A DNA stretch of 64,000 nt from Streptomyces flavochromogenes (GTDB lineage: Bacteria > Actinomycetota > Actinomycetes > Streptomycetales > Streptomycetaceae): assembly GCF_000717595.1 (NCBI RefSeq), contig NZ_JNZO01000011.1, forward strand, positions 1-64,000. The letters are read 5' to 3'. The notes beneath the pieces were generated by a model. It searched no databases. It was not told where the DNA came from and saw only the letters and a program-made list of their open reading frames with translations. A program made the translations under genes and the position numbers. Each line of letters begins with the position of its first letter. The stretch's first letter is position 1. Shown here in pieces: positions 63,211 to 64,000 of the stretch.

Positions 63211-64000
63211 TCACACCGTCCGATCCCGTGCGGCGAAGAGCCCCACGGTGAGGGCCGCCGCGCAGACGCCGAGGACCACACAGATCGGCAGCGTCCAGGA
63301 GCCGGTGGCCTGGTGCAGGGCGCCGGCCGCGAGCGGGCCCGCGGCGGCGAGCAGATAGCCGACCGTCTGGGCCATCCCGGACAGCCGGGCCGCGGTCACC
63401 GCGTCCCCGGAGCGCAGCACGATCAGGGTCAGGGCGAGACCGACCGCCCCGCCCTGGCCGACCCCGAGCACCGCCGACCAGAGCCAGGCACCCTCCACCG
63501 GCGCCACCATCAGACCGGCGTAACCGGCCGCGACCAGCGTGGTGACCAGGACGATCAGCGGACGCTGGCTCCGCATCCGGCCGGCGAGCAGCGGTACCAC
63601 GAAGGCGCCCGCGACCTGGATCAGGTTGTTGAAGGCGAAGACGACGCCGGCCGTGGAGCGGCTCATCCCGTGGTCGGTGAAGATCGTCGGCATCCAGGCG
63701 ATCAGCACGTACGACCACAGCGACTGCAGGCCCATGAACAGCGTGACCTGCCAGGCGAGCGCCGAGCGCCAGACGCTCACCGGGCGGGCGCCGGCGGCCG
63801 GGACGGCCCGTACCGCGTGGCCGGTGCGGCCCCGGGCGATCAGGACCTGGGGCAGCCAGGCGACCGCGGCGACCACGGCGAGCAGGGACCAGAAGCCCAG
63901 CGAGCCCTCCCAGCCACCGCCGAGCGCCTTCTCCAGCGGCACAGCGGCCGCCGCCGCGACCGTCGCACCGGCGATCATCGCGCCCGTGTAGACCGAGGTC
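63211..64000 (-). CDS. MFS permease (cyanate/nitroimidazole-like family), 3' part; 5' end outside the window
   Basis: Open frame from the window edge to the stop at 63211, about 263 residues visible. Several MFS helices are seen, with ILMFMGLQSLWSYVLIAWMPTIFTDHGMSRSTAGVVFAFNNLIQ similar to the CynX/NimT branch and a C-terminal six-helix half. Substrate unknown. Convergent with the ABC operon. Confidence 0.85.
   Translation of the reverse strand, partial: TSVYTGAMIAGATVAAAAAVPLEKALGGGWEGSLGFWSLLAVVAAVAWLPQVLIARGRTGHAVRAVPAAGARPVSVWRSALAWQVTLFMGLQSLWSYVLIAWMPTIFTDHGMSRSTAGVVFAFNNLIQVAGAFVVPLLAGRMRSQRPLIVLVTTLVAAGYAGLMVAPVEGAWLWSAVLGVGQGGAVGLALTLIVLRSGDAVTAARLSGMAQTVGYLLAAAGPLAAGALHQATGSWTLPICVVLGVCAAALTVGLFAARDRTV

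Overview
The window is a stretch of the core chromosome of a Streptomyces, or a very close relative, a short distance from the replication origin. The evidence is the very high G+C content with strong third-position G/C, the Streptomyces-only sporulation pair ssgR-ssgA, the actinobacterial gene order murJ/DUF6049/pcnA ... rpsF-ssb-rpsR-rplI ... dnaB, and seven exact copies of the ParB site GTTTCACGTGAAAC, which in Streptomyces cluster around oriC. No phage, insertion sequence, CRISPR array, rRNA or tRNA was seen.

Layout. 1-6.1 kb: 5' end of a MurJ-like gene, a secreted/anchored DUF6049 protein, divergent pcnA, and an MFS exporter that meets pcnA tail to tail across two parS hairpins. 6.1-8.3 kb: myo-inositol-phosphate synthase behind a PadR repressor with a 31-bp operator-like palindrome. 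8.3-16.1 kb: cell-wall block (class A penicillin-binding protein, GT87 glycosyltransferase, alanine-racemase-like enzyme, FemX-type peptidyltransferase, small membrane protein). 16.4-18.2 kb: rpsF-ssb-rpsR-rplI with a strong terminator. 18.2-21.5 kb: MATE exporter, then dnaB behind a non-coding region with three DnaA boxes. 21.5-32.7 kb: mixed metabolic and regulatory genes (hydrolases, acetyltransferases, MarR, HAD, flavohaemoprotein-like enzyme, Nudix, LysR, PLP lyase, phosphatase, cupin). 32.9-34.3 kb: ssgR-ssgA. 34.3-37.8 kb: YibE/F membrane protein and thiC under a TPP riboswitch. 37.8-43.5 kb: membrane protein, metallophosphatase, LacI regulator, HisC-type aminotransferase, cyclophilin-like protein. 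43.6-51.6 kb: the respiratory block cydA-cydB-cydCD with an upstream Rex operator, then a DevS-like GAF histidine kinase. 51.6-56.5 kb: HAD phosphatase, zinc-ribbon protein, an F420/LLM oxidoreductase with a disturbed 3' end, a small conserved protein, KptA and a MerR regulator. 56.6-59.3 kb: an EphD-like epoxide hydrolase/SDR fusion coupled to an M24 peptidase-like protein. 59.5-63.1 kb: two ABC-2 transporters in tandem. 63.2 kb to the end: the 3' part of an MFS permease.

How it works together. Three themes recur. (1) Replication and segregation signals lie between and inside ordinary genes: parS sites sit in convergent intergenic hairpins or supply the start codon and first residues of two proteins, and DnaA boxes occur upstream of dnaB and at two or three other places. 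(2) Cell-wall growth and sporulation: lipid II flippase, PBP, lipid II branching enzyme, SsgA. (3) Oxygen and redox control: a Rex-controlled cytochrome bd operon, a putative redox-sensing kinase and a flavohaemoprotein-like enzyme. The least explained items are the EphD-like/M24/MerR module, the 36-bp repeat that removes the stop codon of the LLM gene, and the parS-start-codon overlaps.
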